A stretch of 33,637 nt of DNA from Acidobacteriota bacterium (GTDB lineage: Bacteria > Acidobacteriota > Terriglobia > Bryobacterales > Bryobacteraceae). Below, in pieces: positions 15,075-23,413 of this stretch (the stretch's first letter is position 1; every line of letters starts with the position of its first letter). The notes under the pieces are model-generated. The model saw only the letters and a list, made by a program, of their open reading frames with translations, was not told where the DNA came from and searched no databases. The position numbers were made by a program, and so were the translations under genes. The DNA lies in NCBI GenBank assembly GCA_026394075.1, contig JAPKYX010000077.1, positions 20,313-53,949 of the forward strand, written 5' to 3'.

Positions 15075-16142
15075 CTATTCGCCGCGGGCCTTGGACGGCT
15101 TGGACGGATGGGCTTCCTGGTAATGCGCCTTCAGCACATCCCCGCCGAAATCAGCCTTCAGGTCGCGCCAGACACTGTGGACGTGGTTGGCACCGTTCTG
15201 AGTGTTGTCGTATTCCACCAGGAAGCCTGGGCCCTGAACACGATAGTAATGCGGTCCCTTCTTCTCTTCGACGCCCGCCCAGGCGAAGTTCAGGTTGGTC
15301 CCCGCTGCCTTCACCAAAGCCGTCCGGCCTTCCGCCACATCCTCCGGGACGTTCTGGCAGTATTCGTCCAGCACCGCCGCCAGCAGTTCCCGCTGCTTGG
15401 GCGTCATCTTGGCGGCGCTCAAACCCGAGGGCTGACCGTCGAGAGCGGCGGAGCGCTTCACCGTGGTGAGAATGTCCGGATAGGCCTTGGTGTCGACAAT
15501 GGCCACTTTCTTCTGCTCCGGCGTCAACGCCATCAGCAGGTCGCGGCCCAGATCTTCCTCGCGCGCCAGCACGCGGAGCCCGGTGCGCGGTCCTTGGCGG
15601 ACTTCGGCCGGATTCGAACCAAAGAAAGTCGGCGCGGCCAGCACCTTGCCACCAGCGATGACAAACGTCAGGCTGATGTGGTGGCCTTCAATCCGCATGC
15701 CCCAGGTGGCGGTCTCCGACGGCTCACCGTAGATCGAGAAGTAGTACTTTTCCGGGTTGCGGCGCTCACCGGAGTCGCTTTCCAAAATCCGCAGCACATC
15801 TTCCAGGCTCATGATGGTGGAGGCCTTCATGAAGCCGCGCTGGCTGAGCGAGGAGGCCAGCATGGCCTGCGCCAAGTGGCGCTGCGCCGGGGTCATCTCC
15901 CGCAGCGTCAAGCCCTTGCGGGAGGTCTTGTAAAACTCCTGGTAGTTGTTATCCGGGACGAAGTGCCATTGGAGGCGCGCCTCGGTGGTGAGGTCCATTT
16001 TCGCCTTCGCCGTCTGTTCCGGCGTCAGGGAGGCGAGAAATGCCTTGGCTGCGCCCAACATCGCAACCGGGCTTTGAGTCTTCAAGTGCGCAGCGCTGAA
16101 CAGCAGTACCGCGCTAGAGGCCAACAGGATCCGCGAAAGCAT
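15075..16142 (-). CDS. DUF3500 family exported protein
   Basis: The 355-residue product begins with a hydrophobic export signal (about residues 1-17, LSRILLASSAVLLFSA). The family pattern is clear: AFLASLTPEQTAKAKMDL, RLQWHFVPDNNYQEFYKTSRKGLTLREMTPAQR, YYFSIYGEPS, W-G-MRIEGHHISLTFVIAGG, PTFFGSNPAEV and HVHSVWRDLKADFGGDVL near the C-terminus. DUF3500 proteins are common in Acidobacteria and Planctomycetes. Their biochemical role is not established. The Trp-Gly and paired His segments recur in the family and may form a binding site. A perfect TATAAT lies 8 bases before the ATG, so a leaderless transcript is plausible. Confidence 0.9.
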   Translation of the reverse strand: MLSRILLASSAVLLFSAAHLKTQSPVAMLGAAKAFLASLTPEQTAKAKMDLTTEARLQWHFVPDNNYQEFYKTSRKGLTLREMTPAQRHLAQAMLASSLSQRGFMKASTIMSLEDVLRILESDSGERRNPEKYYFSIYGEPSETATWGMRIEGHHISLTFVIAGGKVLAAPTFFGSNPAEVRQGPRTGLRVLAREEDLGRDLLMALTPEQKKVAIVDTKAYPDILTTVKRSAALDGQPSGLSAAKMTPKQRELLAAVLDEYCQNVPEDVAEGRTALVKAAGTNLNFAWAGVEEKKGPHYYRVQGPGFLVEYDNTQNGANHVHSVWRDLKADFGGDVLKAHYQEAHPSKPSKARGE

Positions 16143-16150
16143 CGACTCGG

Positions 16151-16156
16151 ATTATA
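16151..16156 (-). promoter_or_regulatory. TATAAT -10 box 8 bases before DUF3500 ATG
   Basis: On the minus strand, TATAAT is followed by 8 bases and then ATG 16142. No purine-rich Shine-Dalgarno is present between them. No strong -35 was found. The arrangement matches the one before the efflux adaptor gene. Confidence 0.45.
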
Positions 16157-16215
16157 TGCGACCGGGCAACGCAATGGAAGCGATACCGGCGAATTGCTGT
16201 CTGGGACAATAGGGC

Positions 16216-17631
16216 GTGGACTCTGATTCCCGTACTACCCAGCCCGCTCAACCGATGCTTGCCCTGGATGGCCAGCAGCAGGCGATGATCCTTGAACAAG
16301 CCGCCCAGCACGCGATCGCCTTTCTCGAAGCGGCGGGAGAACGTCCCGCGGCAGCAGCGCAGCGGCCCTTACCGATGGCGGCTCTGCCCGAGAGTGGCCT
16401 GGGTGCGCAGGCGTCGCTCGAACGTTTCTACGCCACCATCGAGCCGTATCTGTCGGGCTCCTCGGGTCCGCGTTATCTGGGCTTCGTCACCGGCGGCAGC
16501 ACGCCCGCCGCGATTGCGGCCGACTGGTTGACCAGCGCCTATGACCAGAATGCGGCCCTGATTGGTGGCTCCGCCGCGTGTGCCGTGGAGTTGCAGGCAC
16601 TCGCTCTGCTGCGGAGCCTGTTCGACTTGCCCACCTCTTTTGAAGGCGCACTGGTGACGGGCGCAACCATGGCCAACTTCACCGGGTTGGCGGTGGCCCG
16701 ACAGTGGTGGGGGGAGCGCCGGGGCATCAATATCGCCGAGGCGGGCCTGGCCGGTCTGCCCGCCCTGCCCGTGCTGTCCGCGACGCCGCACGTCAGCGCG
16801 TTGAAGGCGCTTTCCATGTTGGGCCTGGGCCGTCGGGCCATTGAGCCGGTGCCCACCCTGCCCGGCCGTGAGGCAATGGATATGGCCGCGCTGGAGCGCC
16901 AGTTGCAAGCCCACCAGGGCGCGCCGGTGGTGGTGCTGGCCAGTGCCTGCACGGTCAACACGGCCGACTTCGACGATCTGGAAGCGGCCGCGGCACTCTG
17001 TCGCCAGCATGGTGCCTGGCTGCACGTCGATGCCGCGTTTGGCCTCTTCGCGGCCTGCTCGCCCGAGTACTCGCATTGGGTCAAGGGCATCGGCCAGGCG
17101 GACTCCATTGCCGCCGACGGACACAAATGGCTGAACGTCCCCTACGATTGCGGCTTTGTCTTCACCCGTCACCTGGCCCTGCACGAGCGGACCTTCCAGA
17201 CCAGCGCGTCCTATCTGGACCCAGGGGCCAACACGGTGCCGGAGCTACTGCACCGCACACCTGAAAACTCGCGCCGCTTCCGGGCATTGCCCGTCTGGGT
17301 GGCACTGCTAGCCTATGGCCGCGAAGGCTACTGCGAGATCGTGGAGAGCAACTGCGGGGCGGCGGCGGCACTGGGGGAATGGATCAGCACCAGCAGCGAG
17401 TTTGAACTGCTGGCTCCGGTGCGCTTGAACATCGTCTGCTTTGCCTTGACGGAAGGCACCGCAGAAGGCACTAAAGCGTTCCTCAAGCAGCTGGAGACAG
17501 ATGGCCGGGTCTACCTGACACCCACTACCTACGCCGGACGCCCCGGCATCCGCGCGGCGTTCTCCAACTGGCGGACGACGCTGGAGGATCTAGCTGTGAT
17601 TCAGGCGGCGATGCGGGATTGCCTCAGCTAG
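16216..17631 (+). CDS. PLP-dependent group II decarboxylase family protein
   Basis: The 471-residue product has the fold-type I decarboxylase signatures: GSSGPRYLGFVTGGSTPAAIAADWL, GALVTGATMANFTGL, HVDAAFG with Asp272 (pyridine-nitrogen contact), and ADGHKWLNVPYDCG with Lys304 as the likely PLP Schiff-base residue. Relatives include tyrosine/DOPA, glutamate and sphingosine-1-phosphate lyase-type enzymes. The substrate cannot be stated. Start GTG 16216 is weakly supported: AGGG is very close and GACAAT lies 5 bases upstream. ATG 16255 (MLALDGQQQ) is the alternative. The gene is divergent from DUF3500 and no partner transporter is near. Confidence 0.87.
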   Translation: MDSDSRTTQPAQPMLALDGQQQAMILEQAAQHAIAFLEAAGERPAAAAQRPLPMAALPESGLGAQASLERFYATIEPYLSGSSGPRYLGFVTGGSTPAAIAADWLTSAYDQNAALIGGSAACAVELQALALLRSLFDLPTSFEGALVTGATMANFTGLAVARQWWGERRGINIAEAGLAGLPALPVLSATPHVSALKALSMLGLGRRAIEPVPTLPGREAMDMAALERQLQAHQGAPVVVLASACTVNTADFDDLEAAAALCRQHGAWLHVDAAFGLFAACSPEYSHWVKGIGQADSIAADGHKWLNVPYDCGFVFTRHLALHERTFQTSASYLDPGANTVPELLHRTPENSRRFRALPVWVALLAYGREGYCEIVESNCGAAAALGEWISTSSEFELLAPVRLNIVCFALTEGTAEGTKAFLKQLETDGRVYLTPTTYAGRPGIRAAFSNWRTTLEDLAVIQAAMRDCLS

Positions 17632-17679
17632 CTGCTTTCCTTCGCAACATGGGCCATCGCCCACCGCTCCCTTGCGGTC

Positions 17680-17710
17680 GCGGCTCGGTATGGAGCGCAT
17701 TCCGAGCCGC
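17680..17710. repeat. palindromic element between converging genes
   Basis: GCGGCTCGG (17680-17688) and CCGAGCCGC (17702-17710) are a perfect 9-bp inverted repeat with a 13-base spacer. The element sits in a 123-base gap between the decarboxylase stop and the DUF2905 stop. The preceding CCGCTCCCTTGCGGTCG looks like a dispersed GC-rich intergenic repeat. A terminator role for one or both genes is possible; there is no T-tract. Confidence 0.5.
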
Positions 17711-17754
17711 CATGCGCCAGCATGCGGTTGGCTGAGTTTGATGAAATGCTGCCG

Positions 17755-17970
17755 CTAACGCTTCCGCATCAGCCAGACCACCAGCCACAGCGCGCCATTC
17801 AAGATCAGCATCGTAGCCAGCGGCAGATAAACGGTGGTGTTGCGGCCCTGCCAGACAAAATCGCCCGGCAGACGGCCCCAACGGACAGGCAGCCGTTCGC
17901 CTATCATGAGCAGCAAACCAATGGCGGCGATGGCGAAGCCGATGATGACGATTGTCCGGCCCATACCCAT
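17755..17970 (-). CDS. DUF2905 small membrane protein
   Basis: The 71-residue product has two membrane helices (about residues 5-23 and 48-66) flanking the family signature RLPGDF in a short polar loop. DUF2905 proteins are small, widespread and uncharacterised; they sit in the inner membrane. The N-terminus MGMGRT offers two possible ATGs (17970 and 17964) and the longer is used. It follows the xylose isomerase-like gene by 21 bases on the same strand, so the two are probably cotranscribed, without an evident functional link. Confidence 0.88.
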   Translation of the reverse strand: MGMGRTIVIIGFAIAAIGLLLMIGERLPVRWGRLPGDFVWQGRNTTVYLPLATMLILNGALWLVVWLMRKR

Positions 17971-17991
17971 CGCCGCCTGATTCCGATCCGT

Positions 17992-19236
17992 TTAGAGCGA
18001 GTAGACGCGGCCCTTGTGCAGGCCCAGCAGGATCTGCACCAGCCGGTGCGCGATCAGTTCATGCAAGGTCAACAACTCCTTGTTGGCCTCAAAGATGGCG
18101 TAGCCATCCTGCGGGTCCGTGCTGGTGACCAGTCCGCCGGCCTTTAGCGCATCGGTGGCACCCTTGATCACGCTGTCTTCCAGAACCTCGCCCGCCATCT
18201 CCCACAGAGTGATGAAGCGGTCGATCGCGCTGGGGAAGCTGACATGGAAGACGCCGTGCGTGGAGGTGGTGCGCGGCGGCTTGTAATCGAGGTTGAACGG
18301 CCCGTGGAAGTCATGGCTGCGCAGCAGGACCAGAACGTTCAACCAGTCCAGCGGATTCACCAAGCCCACCGCGATATCGACGTCGTGTTTCAACCGGTAG
18401 CCGTCGTTGATGTCAAAGTGCCACAGCTTGCCGTTCACCAGCGCGCGCGCCAGCGCCGCCCGGACGCTGCCACCCCACATCAGTTCGTGCAGGTACTCCG
18501 GGTTGAGGCCCACCATCTCGGGATGTTCGAGCAGCCCAGAGTTGATGAAGCCCAACATCGCATCCGAGGTGGGCAGCAGGATCTCGCCCTGCGGCTCAAA
18601 CGGCTTGGCTTCCATACAGTGCTTCAGCGTCGGGCGGCCCTTTTTGGCCGCGATCTCAAGATCAGCCTTGCAAGCCGCATTGAGGCCGTCGGCGTACCAC
18701 TTCAACGTCTCGGTTTCTTCGACCGCACCGGGCGTGTAGTAGCCTAGCGAACCCGGCCAATAGACGGCATAGCTGGCGCCCAGCTCATGTCCAATGGCCA
18801 CCGTGTTGGTGACGCGGAACTTGGCGTACTCGCGGATCGACGGCGATTCAGAAGCGGGCGACGTCGCAAACACCGGGTGGAAGAACGTCTCCGTGGTCAC
18901 CATGGAGCATTCCATAGCGTTCTTGCGGAGCGCTTCGCCAATCTGGCCGACGATGTCCCACTGCTCCTGCTTGCCCAGCGCGGTGGCCGGAATCACGTCT
19001 GAATCGTGCGTGCACCAGTAGTTGATGCCGATCTCGGCATAACGCTCGATGATCTCTTCAAACCCCACCGGCCGACGCGTTGGCGCATGGAACAAGGCGT
19101 TGCCTTCATAGGCACCCGCCCACTGCGGTCCGGTGATAAAAAACTTGCGCCGCTGCTCGGGCGTATAGGCTCCACCGCAGGCCGCGTAGAGCTTCTCGAC
19201 TAGGGGTTGTTGCTGGTCAACGGGAACAGGATTCAT
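17992..19236 (-). CDS. xylose isomerase-like TIM-barrel protein
   Basis: The 414-residue product aligns with XylA by motif spacing. Visible residues match the xylose isomerase active site: His77/Asp80 (CTHDSD), Glu209/Lys211 (MEAKPFEP), Glu247/His250 (NPEYLHELMWGG), Asp275 (HFDINDG), Asp285/Asp287 (KHDVDIAVG) and Asp317 (LDYKPPRT). All metal ligands are therefore kept. The usual WGGREG segment is replaced by YWPGSLGYYTPG (about residues 159-170), so the sugar may not be xylose. There is no xylulokinase, sugar transporter or regulator nearby. AGGGG precedes the ATG and a TATGAT lies 11 bases upstream. It is a sugar isomerase of uncertain substrate. Confidence 0.9.
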   Translation of the reverse strand: MNPVPVDQQQPLVEKLYAACGGAYTPEQRRKFFITGPQWAGAYEGNALFHAPTRRPVGFEEIIERYAEIGINYWCTHDSDVIPATALGKQEQWDIVGQIGEALRKNAMECSMVTTETFFHPVFATSPASESPSIREYAKFRVTNTVAIGHELGASYAVYWPGSLGYYTPGAVEETETLKWYADGLNAACKADLEIAAKKGRPTLKHCMEAKPFEPQGEILLPTSDAMLGFINSGLLEHPEMVGLNPEYLHELMWGGSVRAALARALVNGKLWHFDINDGYRLKHDVDIAVGLVNPLDWLNVLVLLRSHDFHGPFNLDYKPPRTTSTHGVFHVSFPSAIDRFITLWEMAGEVLEDSVIKGATDALKAGGLVTSTDPQDGYAIFEANKELLTLHELIAHRLVQILLGLHKGRVYSL

Positions 19237-19287
19237 AATGCCCCCTCATCATATCGAGTGTGGCGGCGCGGTGGTATGTTGAGGAAT

Positions 19288-19824
19288 ATGCGAGCGGTGG
19301 GCGAGCTGGTCAGCATCGACGAGTACCTGAGCAACCCTCTCTATGCCCGCTCGGAATGGGTGGAGGGGGAGATTGTTGAGAGAGGTATGGGCACTGGCTT
19401 TCATGGCGAGCTGAGTGGTGATTTGTTTGTAGCCCTGCGCTCCTACCTTCGTGCACACCCGATCGGCGGCGTTGGCGTCGAAGTCCACTGCCATTTTGTC
19501 CTGGCGGGAGAACGGATTTATCGCATCCCCGATATCGCCGTCGTCCTGGGTGTGCGCATGCGCAATGTTCACCACATTGATGGCGCTCCGGCGATTGCTT
19601 TCGAAGTCCGTTCCCCCGATGAAAGCGTGACCTCGCAAATAGCCAAGTGCCGTGAGTACGTCGAGGCGGGATCGCTGTACGCAGTGTTGCTGGTGCCCGA
19701 GACGCGGATGGTGCACGTGTTGACGGCGGGCCAGCCACGCCAGGAGTTGACCGTGGCGGATACCCTCCGGTTTCCAGAAGTGCTGCCCGGGTTCGAGTTG
19801 CCGCTGGCCGAACTGTTCGCCTGA
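19288..19824 (+). CDS. Uma2 family (DUF820) PD-(D/E)XK-fold protein
   Basis: ATG 19288 is chosen because GAGG precedes it closely and family homology begins soon after; ATG 19276 and ATG 19207 are in-frame alternatives, the latter overlapping the divergent gene. The 178-residue product shows SIDEYL, SEWVEGEIVER, RIPDIAVVLG (catalytic-type Asp), AIAFEVRSPDE (Glu) and the KCREYVEAGSLYAVLLVPETRMVHVL tail strand. The Uma2 family has a restriction-endonuclease-like fold, but its cellular role is unclear and it is often present in many copies. It is divergent from the xylose isomerase-like gene and lies 39 bases before acs. Confidence 0.85.
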   Translation: MRAVGELVSIDEYLSNPLYARSEWVEGEIVERGMGTGFHGELSGDLFVALRSYLRAHPIGGVGVEVHCHFVLAGERIYRIPDIAVVLGVRMRNVHHIDGAPAIAFEVRSPDESVTSQIAKCREYVEAGSLYAVLLVPETRMVHVLTAGQPRQELTVADTLRFPEVLPGFELPLAELFA

Positions 19825-19847
19825 ATCCAATCCCCCGCCCACTTCGA

Positions 19848-19853
19848 TAGAAT
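19848..19853 (+). promoter_or_regulatory. -10-like TAGAAT upstream of acs
   Basis: TAGAAT ends 10 bases before ATG 19864. No Shine-Dalgarno lies between, and no clear -35 was found. The arrangement suggests a very short leader for acs. Confidence 0.3.
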
Positions 19854-19863
19854 CGCTTAAAGC

Positions 19864-21810
19864 ATGAGCGATCAGAATCCCCTCGCCGGGAGCATCTTCC
19901 CCCCGTCACCTGAATTTGTGGCCCAGGCCAACGTCTCCGGCATGGCTGCCTACCAGGCCCTCTACGATGAAGCCGCCGCGCGGCCGGAACAGTTTTGGGG
20001 GCACCTGGCCGAGACTGAACTGGCTTGGCAGCAGAAGTTCGACCACGTCTTTGAGTGGGCGCCGCCCTTCTCCAAGTGGTTTGTCGGCGGCAAGCTGAAT
20101 GCCAGCTACAACTGCCTGGACCGTCACCTCGACGGACCCCGCGCCCACAAGGCGGCCATCATCTGGGAAGGTGAGCCGGGCGACACGCGCACCATCACCT
20201 ACACCGAGCTGCACCGCCTGGTCTGCCGCTTCGCCAACTCGATCAAGAGCCTCGGCTATCAAACCGGCGACCGCGCCATCATCTACATGCCGATGGTGCC
20301 GGAAGCCGTGGTGGCAATGCTGGCCTGCGCACGCCTGGGCATCATCCACAGCGTCGTGTTCGGCGGCTTTTCCGCCGAGGCGTTGAAGGCCCGCATCCAG
20401 GATCTCGGCGCGACGCTGGTGATCACGGCCGATGGCGGCTGGCGCCGGGCGAAGGAAGTGAAGCTGAAGCCGGCTGTCGACGAAGCGTTGCTGGAATGCC
20501 CGGAAGTGAAGCACACGATCGTGCTGCGGCGGACGGGCTCTGAGCCCGAGATGATGGAAGGCCGCGACCTGTGGTGGCACACGCTGGATGAGACCTCGCA
20601 TGACGACTGCCCGGCCGTCCCCGTCGATAGCGAGCATCCGCTGTTTGTGCTCTACACCTCTGGCACCACTGGCAAGCCCAAGGGCATCCTCCACACCACG
20701 GCCGGTTACCTGTTGCAGACCACGATGTCGATGAAGTGGGTCTTTGATCTCAAAGAGAACGACGTCTACTGGTGCAGCGCCGACATTGGCTGGGTGACCG
20801 GCCACAGCTACATCACCTACGGGCCACTTTCCGCCGGAGCCACCAACGTCATGTACGAAGGCACGCCCGACACTCCGGCGTTTGACCGCTGGTGGCAGCT
20901 GATCGCCAAGTATAAGGTGACGCTGTTCTACACCTCGCCCACCGCCATCCGCGCCCTGATCCGTCAAGGCGACCAGTGGCCCGAGGGGCATGATCTGTCG
21001 AGCCTCCGCTTGCTGGGCAGCGTCGGCGAGCCCATCAATCCGGCCGCCTGGGAGTGGTACCACCGCGTCATCGGCAAAGGCCGCTGCCCGATTGTCGACA
21101 CCTGGTGGCAGACCGAAACCGGTGCCATTCTGATCGCCCCCATGCCCGGGGCCGTACCGCTGAAGCCCGGTTCCGGCACGCTGCCGATGCCCGGCATTCT
21201 GGCCGAAGTGGTGGACCTTGATGGCAAGCCCGTGCCGCCCGACGCCGAAGGCTATCTGATCATCCGGCGACCGTGGCCCGCAATGATCCGCAACATCTGG
21301 GGCGACCCGGACCGCTACGCGCAGACCTACTGGGGCCGCATGGAAGGCGTCTACTTCACCGGCGACGCCGCCCGCCGCGATGCCGATGGCTACTTCTGGG
21401 TGCTGGGCCGCGTCGATGACGTCATGAACGTCTCCGGCCATCGCCTATCGACTATGGAAGTGGAATCCGCGCTGGTGCGTCACCCCGCCGTGGCCGAAGC
21501 CGCAGTGGTGGCCAAGCCGCATGAGATCACGGGTCAAGCCGTGTGCTGCTTTGTGACCCTCAAGAAGGGCGATTATAACCACGACGTGTTGGGCAAGGAA
21601 CTGCGCCAGTGGGTGGCGCATGAAATCGGCGCGTTCGCCCGTCCAGAAGAGATCCGGTTCTCTGAAGCCCTGCCCAAGACGCGCTCCGGCAAGATCATGC
21701 GCCGGCTGCTGCGCGAGATCGTAACTTCGAACACGGTGGCGGGTGACGTGACCACGCTCGAAGACATGGGCGTACTCACGCGTCTGGCGGCGCAACAGGA
21801 CGAGCCGTAG
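19864..21810 (+). CDS. acs: acetyl-CoA synthetase
   Basis: The 648-residue product carries the adenylate-forming family motifs. The P-loop-like [20 protein letters not shown] lies near residues 261-280. [31 protein letters not shown] and the hinge [20 protein letters not shown] follow, and the C-terminal [14 protein letters not shown] contains the conserved lysine that acetylation controls in Acs. The enzyme converts acetate, ATP and CoA to acetyl-CoA in the cytoplasm. Length is typical (about 650). It is monocistronic, followed by a good terminator. A -10-like TAGAAT is 10 bases upstream of the ATG. Confidence 0.97.
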   Translation: MSDQNPLAGSIFPPSPEFVAQANVSGMAAYQALYDEAAARPEQFWGHLAETELAWQQKFDHVFEWAPPFSKWFVGGKLNASYNCLDRHLDGPRAHKAAIIWEGEPGDTRTITYTELHRLVCRFANSIKSLGYQTGDRAIIYMPMVPEAVVAMLACARLGIIHSVVFGGFSAEALKARIQDLGATLVITADGGWRRAKEVKLKPAVDEALLECPEVKHTIVLRRTGSEPEMMEGRDLWWHTLDETSHDDCPAVPVDSEHPLFVLYTSGTTGKPKGILHTTAGYLLQTTMSMKWVFDLKENDVYWCSADIGWVTGHSYITYGPLSAGATNVMYEGTPDTPAFDRWWQLIAKYKVTLFYTSPTAIRALIRQGDQWPEGHDLSSLRLLGSVGEPINPAAWEWYHRVIGKGRCPIVDTWWQTETGAILIAPMPGAVPLKPGSGTLPMPGILAEVVDLDGKPVPPDAEGYLIIRRPWPAMIRNIWGDPDRYAQTYWGRMEGVYFTGDAARRDADGYFWVLGRVDDVMNVSGHRLSTMEVESALVRHPAVAEAAVVAKPHEITGQAVCCFVTLKKGDYNHDVLGKELRQWVAHEIGAFARPEEIRFSEALPKTRSGKIMRRLLREIVTSNTVAGDVTTLEDMGVLTRLAAQQDEP

Positions 21811-21835
21811 AGCGCGAGCATCAGTGAACACATTG

Positions 21836-21876
21836 GGGCGGGCGATCCACTGCGGATGAGCCCGCCCTTTGTTTTT
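21836..21876 (+). terminator. rho-independent terminator of acs
   Basis: GGGCGGGC (21836-21843) pairs with GCCCGCCC (21860-21867), with an inner ATCC/GGAT stem in the loop. A T-rich tract, TTTGTTTTT, follows at 21868-21876. It lies 25 bases after the acs stop, before the 21906 gene. Confidence 0.85.
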
Positions 21877-21905
21877 GCCGCGCAACGTGATATTGCTCTT
21901 AGGCG

Positions 21906-22715
21906 ATGTTCACCCGACGCACACTGCTCCAGGCGCCGTTGGCGCTGTCCGCTGCTTCCCGTTTGTTCGCGGCTGTTCCCACGCGGCACGTCAAGGTAGA
22001 GACCGTATTCAAGTCTCCCGGCCCGGCACCGAACGGCTTGCAAGCCACCGCTGACGGCTTATGGGTGCTGGATCAGCGCGATAATCATGCCTATCTGGTG
22101 GGCTACGAGAAAGGCGAGATCCGCCGCAAGCTGAAGACCGATTCGGTCTCCGGCAGCGGGATTACCTTCGACGGCAAGGCGCTGTGGCTCGCCTCCACCT
22201 ACAGCCGCGAGATCATCCAGTGTGACGCGCAGTCGGGAGCAACCCTCAAGCGCTTTCCCAGCCCTGGTGTGGGCGTCGTGTCGTGGAAGCCATCCGAAGC
22301 TCGCCGCAGTCCGCTACAACCACCACCCCCGCCGCCCGACCCGAATGCGGCCAAGAAGCCAGCCGGTCCGGGCACTCCGACCGGTGCGCACGGACTGGAA
22401 TGGCGCGACGGCAAGCTGTGGATCTCGAATCCACCTTCCAAGACCGTCTACCGCATGAACCCGGCCAACGCCCAGATCGAGTTCCAGTTCCCCACTGTCT
22501 TCAACCGCCCGCACGGCCTGGGCTGGGATGGTGACTACTTGTGGTGTGCGGATTCAAACCTGAACGCCTTCCACAAGCACGATCCGAAGACCGTCAAGCT
22601 GATCGAGCAGATTCAACTGGCCGATAGCGACCCGCAGCCGCACGGCATGAGCATCTGGCAGGGTTGGATGTGGTACTGCGACGAGGCCGGCGTGATCTGC
22701 CGCTTGAAGCTATAG
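21906..22715 (+). CDS. Tat-like exported beta-propeller (NHL/SMP-30-like) protein
   Basis: The 269-residue product begins MFTRRTLLQAPLALSAASRLFA, a twin-arginine style signal. The body contains repeated blade-like units: GLQATADGLWVLDQRDNHAYLV, GITFDGKALWLASTYSREII, GLEWRDGKLWISNPPSKTVYRM, GLGWDGDYLWCADSNLNAFHK and GMSIWQGWMWYCDEAGVICRL. A Pro-rich insertion (PLQPPPPPPDPNAAKK, about residues 138-155) interrupts the middle. This resembles extracytoplasmic SMP-30/NHL-type propellers, but no catalytic residues identify an activity. It follows the acs terminator, so it has its own promoter, which I could not identify with confidence. Confidence 0.75.
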   Translation: MFTRRTLLQAPLALSAASRLFAAVPTRHVKVETVFKSPGPAPNGLQATADGLWVLDQRDNHAYLVGYEKGEIRRKLKTDSVSGSGITFDGKALWLASTYSREIIQCDAQSGATLKRFPSPGVGVVSWKPSEARRSPLQPPPPPPDPNAAKKPAGPGTPTGAHGLEWRDGKLWISNPPSKTVYRMNPANAQIEFQFPTVFNRPHGLGWDGDYLWCADSNLNAFHKHDPKTVKLIEQIQLADSDPQPHGMSIWQGWMWYCDEAGVICRLKL

Positions 22716-22735
22716 CGACTTCGTGACGGACCAGC

Positions 22736-23188
22736 TTACTGGCCAGTAGGGCCACTCCCGATAACGGTGATGGAACTAAACCCCTCCTCCAACGCGGGAG
22801 CTGTCAAGCGTCGGGCCAGTTTGTCCATGGCCTCCTCCGGCACGACCCGAGCCCGCAGGGCATTGCGCCGCTTGCATTCAGCCAGCGGCACGTCAAGAAA
22901 GACGGCCTCCGCCGTTGCTCCATGGCTCTGCGCGATCTCGATGTAGGGCCGGCGTTCGGCGGCGGTCAGGTTGGTGGCGTCGATGTAGGTGGCCTCCATG
23001 CCAATGGCCAGGCGCTGTTCCAGCAGATACCGGACGGTTGCGAACACCCGGTCGTTCACGTGCTGGCTGGCGGCATCTCCGGTGAGCAGGCGGCGCACTT
23101 CGTCGGAAGAGATGGCAACTTCATTACGCTCGGCCAACCATGTCGACTTGCCGCAACCGGGCAGGCCCACCAGGAGAATCACTTTCAT
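22736..23188 (-). CDS. P-loop ATPase/kinase (AAA_33, polynucleotide kinase-like)
   Basis: ATG 23188 (MKVILLVGLPGCGKST) is preferred because GAGGGAG directly precedes it; ATG 23197 is the alternative. The 150-residue product has Walker A GLPGCGKST, SSDEVRRLLTGD (a base-type Asp), YIDATNLTAAERRPYI, and VFLDVPLAECKRRNALRAR, which is a lid/arginine segment of P-loop kinases. The family includes zeta-toxin, gluconate kinase and RNA/DNA 5'-kinase proteins. The substrate is unknown. It converges with the propeller gene. There is no adjacent antitoxin, so a toxin function is not supported. Confidence 0.85.
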   Translation of the reverse strand: MKVILLVGLPGCGKSTWLAERNEVAISSDEVRRLLTGDAASQHVNDRVFATVRYLLEQRLAIGMEATYIDATNLTAAERRPYIEIAQSHGATAEAVFLDVPLAECKRRNALRARVVPEEAMDKLARRLTAPALEEGFSSITVIGSGPTGQ

Positions 23189-23290
23189 CTCCCTCATCTT
23201 AGGGTAGGGTTGGGCTTGTTACCCATCGGTACTGGACCATCGCCCGCCGAATGAAACCTGATTTTTGCGTAGTATTCATCCGTCCCGCGA

Positions 23291-23413
23291 TACACTAAAG
23301 AGGTGGGAACCCCTTCCACAGCTCGACCTTCCTTGTTCGGCGGCGACTAACCGCCCTGTCTCCTAAGCGGCCTACGTCCTGTTGGCTGGTGGTGTTTTTT
23401 CGAGGAGACTCCC
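23291..23413 (+). promoter_or_regulatory. possible promoter and structured leader of the aminotransferase gene
   Basis: A TACACT (23291-23296) could be a -10, with TTGCGT at 23265-23270 a poor -35 at a 20-base spacing. The leader contains a GGCGG/CCGCC hairpin (23339-23355). GTCTCCT (23358-23364) is exactly complementary to AGGAGAC (23403-23409), which holds the Shine-Dalgarno GAGGAG. A six-T run lies between them at 23395-23400. SD masking is therefore possible. No known riboswitch was recognised. Confidence 0.4.

Noticed and set aside
15601-15625. tRNA-like GGATTCGAACC string
   Set aside because: It resembles a T-arm but lies within the DUF3500 coding sequence, with no acceptor, D or anticodon arms at the right distances.
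14970-16226. 418-residue frame opposite the DUF3500 gene
   Set aside because: It is antisense to a well-supported exported DUF3500 protein and has no domain or ribosome site.
19906-21441. 511-residue frame opposite acs
   Set aside because: It is antisense to a clear acetyl-CoA synthetase and shows no recognisable motif.
22736-23188. zeta-toxin assignment for the P-loop gene
   Set aside because: It has Walker A and a kinase lid, but no epsilon-type antitoxin gene is adjacent and the fold is shared by many metabolic and RNA kinases.
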